Source: JANSWP01 sp041941305 (GTDB lineage: Bacteria; Bacteroidota; Bacteroidia; Chitinophagales; Saprospiraceae). From it: a DNA stretch of 64,000 nucleotides. Where the stretch lies: the NCBI GenBank assembly GCA_041941305.1, contig JBGTQJ010000045.1:1-64000 (forward strand). The letters are read 5' to 3'. The notes under the pieces are model-generated. The model saw only the letters and a program-made list of their open reading frames with translations, made no database searches and was not told where the DNA came from. Position numbers and translations under genes: made by a program. This document shows positions 61,634-64,000 of the stretch, piece by piece; within the stretch, counting starts at the first letter, position 1; the number at the start of each line of letters is the position of its first letter.

Positions 61634-62848
61634 ATGCTGAAATTTTACTCTTCGAGTACCGCAACTGTTAATTCAAAAAAAGCAATTCGGGAATGTATTC
61701 AGAATGCATTGGGGAATCGTTTTAGAGCGTTTTCTCAAAATGAGAACCTGATAGTTATTTACTCAAGCATCGGACACAATTTTAAGGAAGTATTGAATGA
61801 AGCTCAGGCAATGTGCCCAAAGGCAACCATAGTTGGTTGTACTTGTGTGGGCGTGATTGGGAAAGAAGGACCCAATGAAAACATTCGGGCACTGGGCGTT
61901 ATGTTGGCTGAAACTGATAAAAAAGAAGAATTCTGTGTTGCTTATTGCGATAATATTCGTTTGCATAACTCCTACGAAATGGCACGTCAAATGGCTTCGG
62001 ACTTGAAAGAACAGAATCCGAATGTCAATATGGTGCATATCCTGGCTTCAGGTATTGATATCGCTGCGGATAAAGCTATTGAGGGCATAGAATCCGTTAT
62101 CGGGCAAGTGCCCATTTTTGGGGGCACCTCTTCAGACAATATGAAGGGCTTGAGTACTTTTCAGTTTTTTAATGACAATATTTTGGAAAGGGGAGCGGTC
62201 TTATTGGGGTTTGCTGATCCTACCCTGCAAATGGAAATGGGCGTCCATCATGGAAATGATCCTTTTGGTCAGCCATTTGAAGTGACTCGTTCGGAAGGAA
62301 ATCATGTCTATGAAATAGAAGGAGAACCCGCGTGGTCTTTTTTGATGGAAAAACTCAATTTACCGATTGATAGTCCTCCTGGTCCTATTATCCCTATTGC
62401 TGGAATTGGAGAAGCGCTTCCATTTGACCTGCACGAATCTTATGACAATCAATATATTTTGAGGCTGATTGTAAAGGTGGATGATGATCTGAGCTTTTAT
62501 ATGCCAGTGGATGTCCCTACAGGTAAGAAACTATGGTTGACTCAACGCAATGAAGAAAAGATTTTCAATGGCTTGAATAGAATGGTCGACAGGTTGGTAG
62601 AGCGGGTGAGCCACAAAGAAATAGCTGCAGTTTTTCATACAGATTGTGCAGCCCGTGGGCAGGCACTTTTGCAGAAAAAAGAGAAAGACGAAATGATCGA
62701 GCGGATGCAAGGTCCGTTTTTGAATAAAAAATCAATTCCCTGGCTGGGCATGTATGGCTTTGGGGAATTTGCAATGTTGAGTGGGAATAATTATTTCCAC
62801 AACTACACAACAGCACTATATGTATTGACCAGAAATAATGGAGTCTGA
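61634..62848 (+). CDS. FIST domain sensor protein
   Basis: This 404-residue cytosolic protein starts at ATG 61634 (MLKFYSSSTATVNSKKAI); an upstream in-frame TTG is not needed. It contains a FIST_N domain (VIYSSIGHNFKEVLNEAQAM, IVGCTCVGVIGKEGPN, PIFGGTSSDNMKGL) and a FIST_C domain (FHTDCAARGQALLQKKE, PWLGMYGFGEFAMLSGNNYF). FIST proteins are predicted small-ligand sensors in signal transduction. Here the next gene is a histidine kinase in the same direction, so the pair is likely one sensing unit. The ligand is unknown; amino acids have been proposed for the family. Confidence 0.92.
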   Translation: MLKFYSSSTATVNSKKAIRECIQNALGNRFRAFSQNENLIVIYSSIGHNFKEVLNEAQAMCPKATIVGCTCVGVIGKEGPNENIRALGVMLAETDKKEEFCVAYCDNIRLHNSYEMARQMASDLKEQNPNVNMVHILASGIDIAADKAIEGIESVIGQVPIFGGTSSDNMKGLSTFQFFNDNILERGAVLLGFADPTLQMEMGVHHGNDPFGQPFEVTRSEGNHVYEIEGEPAWSFLMEKLNLPIDSPPGPIIPIAGIGEALPFDLHESYDNQYILRLIVKVDDDLSFYMPVDVPTGKKLWLTQRNEEKIFNGLNRMVDRLVERVSHKEIAAVFHTDCAARGQALLQKKEKDEMIERMQGPFLNKKSIPWLGMYGFGEFAMLSGNNYFHNYTTALYVLTRNNGV

Positions 62849-62922
62849 AATCCCGGCTCTGGCAGAAAGGAACTGAGATTTGGTTGTTGGCTGCCAGAAA
62901 AAACCAGTGAGATTCACTGAAA

Positions 62923-64000
62923 ATGCATACTACAGAAAAAAATAATCAAAGGCCAACCTACGAAGAACTGGAGGCAATCTGTCGTGACCTGCAGAGCAAG
63001 GTGGCAAAGAATATTGTAGTACAGCAAGAATTGATTGAGGCAAAAAATGAGTTGGACAAAGATTTGAATCGCTTCAAACTTGTCGAGGCATTTGGAAGGG
63101 AAGGGTTATTTCAAGAGGATATTAAAGATTTTGGAATTCTTGCCGTTGAATATTTTATTCAGGCTTTTGAGCAGCCCCATTGTCTGATAGCTGAGTATAA
63201 CAGAGAAGAAAAACAACTAAATGTGCTGGCTTCCTTTGGTTTTGAACCCCTTCTGAAAAAACCTCGTAAATTTCACTTTGATGAATCCTTTTTTGAAACG
63301 AGGGAAAGTTGTTTTCTACAACAATCATCTGTACTCAAGTCTAAGTTGTCTTTTCTGGAATTGGTAGATGCACTTGTCAGTCCTTTTTTCAATTACAATG
63401 GAAAATTTAGTGGTTTGGTGATCTGTGGTCAAATGGAACAAGATCGAAAATTTTATACTCCGATCGACCAAAAAGATCGCTATCCATTTACGGTAATGAC
63501 CCATAAGGCAGGCACCTTGCTTCAAAATTTTAGGGTTAATGAAGATTTGAAGAATGAGATCCTCGAAAGGAAAAAAATTGAAGCACAATTGGCATTAAAA
63601 GCCGAAGACCTTTTGCGTTCTAACGAAGATTTGGAGCAATTCGCTTATGTAGCTTCCCATGATTTGAAAGCGCCACTTCGAAATATAGCCAGTTTTGCTC
63701 AATTGCTAAGGCGTCGGCACGCTTCTCAATTGGACGAAACCGGCAAGGAATACCTGGAATTTATATTTAGAGGCATTCGACGTTTCAATGATGTCATCGA
63801 AGACTTATTGCAGTATTCCAGAACTTCCAGAGCTTCTGTGGAATTTGAAAAAGTAGCATTGAATGATGTACTGGATGCAGTTAAAGAAAGGATAGCCAAT
63901 ATCATTAATGAGTGTCATGGATCCATAACCTACAATGGATTACCTGAGGTATACGCCAATCAGTCTCAGATGGAACAACTTTTTCAAAACCTAATCAGTA
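62923..64000 (+). CDS. GAF-like histidine kinase, cut by the window end
   Basis: ATG 62923 opens a frame that stays open to the last base (359 codons seen). A short coiled coil (residues about 10-50) is followed by a GAF-like region at about 55-200 (GILAVEYFIQAFEQPHCLIA, FSGLVICGQMEQDRKFYTPI). A coiled linker and the HisKA domain follow, with the phospho-acceptor His246 in QFAYVASHDLKAPLRNIASF. The sequence stops inside the start of the ATPase domain (MEQLFQNLIS, the N box). There is no membrane helix, so it is cytosolic. Located 75 bases after the FIST sensor gene, it is the likely output of that sensor. Confidence 0.9.
   Translation, partial: MHTTEKNNQRPTYEELEAICRDLQSKVAKNIVVQQELIEAKNELDKDLNRFKLVEAFGREGLFQEDIKDFGILAVEYFIQAFEQPHCLIAEYNREEKQLNVLASFGFEPLLKKPRKFHFDESFFETRESCFLQQSSVLKSKLSFLELVDALVSPFFNYNGKFSGLVICGQMEQDRKFYTPIDQKDRYPFTVMTHKAGTLLQNFRVNEDLKNEILERKKIEAQLALKAEDLLRSNEDLEQFAYVASHDLKAPLRNIASFAQLLRRRHASQLDETGKEYLEFIFRGIRRFNDVIEDLLQYSRTSRASVEFEKVALNDVLDAVKERIANIINECHGSITYNGLPEVYANQSQMEQLFQNLIS

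Overview
The window is a stretch of a Bacteroidota chromosome, most likely from the Saprospiria (Lewinella/Haliscomenobacter-like). The reasons are type IX secretion (T9SS) C-terminal sorting domains, dockerin-like repeats of the 'VNxVDxNxxW' kind, Bacteroidota -7 promoter boxes (TAnnTTTG), a Rho factor with a long disordered insert, many lipoproteins with a cysteine after a short hydrophobic signal, and AT-rich intergenic DNA without clear Shine-Dalgarno sites. The species is an inference; the phylum is well supported.

Layout. 1-610: end of an IS3-family element, cut by the window edge. 646-4967: efflux adaptor, a substrate-binding-domain/TolC fusion, and truA, all on the minus strand. 5244-7083: a CBS-domain protein and a DUF1015 protein. 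7352-12032: five exported or lipoprotein genes that look like a reduced form of the planctomycete DUF1549/DUF1553/DUF1501/cytochrome cluster, with long palindromes in three of the gaps. 12348-20260: FtsX-like permease, a decapitated T9SS tail, a heme-type TonB receptor, a histidine kinase and a DUF3089 lipoprotein. 20832-27684: ugd, two small hypotheticals, rho, serS and a zinc peptidase. 27824-34559: purH, coaX, an outer-membrane barrel and two paralogous TPR proteins in one minus-strand run. 34777-38796: an MtfA-like peptidase, a paraoxonase-like protein, a SprT/YgjP-like protein, a 700-base noncoding stretch with RNA-like structure, and a small membrane protein. 38895-49353: flavin reductase, L25, nitrilase-family amidase, lipid kinase, an AmgK-RapZ fusion, CapA, M23 peptidase and alaS. 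49411-52205: an ECF sigma factor with a membrane TPR partner, and an sdpR-sdpI pair split by a MITE-like palindrome. 52850-60590: large secreted proteins, including a cohesin-like T9SS protein next to a subtilase that ends in a dockerin. 60602-64000: an outer-membrane barrel, and a FIST sensor followed by a histidine kinase.

Functional themes. Much of the window is cell-envelope biology: efflux, T9SS cargo, TonB uptake, cell-wall recycling and envelope stress regulation. Core genes (truA, rho, serS, purH, coaX, rplY, alaS) lie between the accessory blocks.

The strongest unexplained signals are in the intergenic DNA. Many gaps hold a different long inverted repeat, often built from an iterated short word. 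One 140-bp multi-hairpin element occurs twice, with compensatory changes in its central stem. A noncoding region near 38000 holds two tandem hairpins with nearly the same stem sequence. No tRNA, rRNA or CRISPR array was seen.
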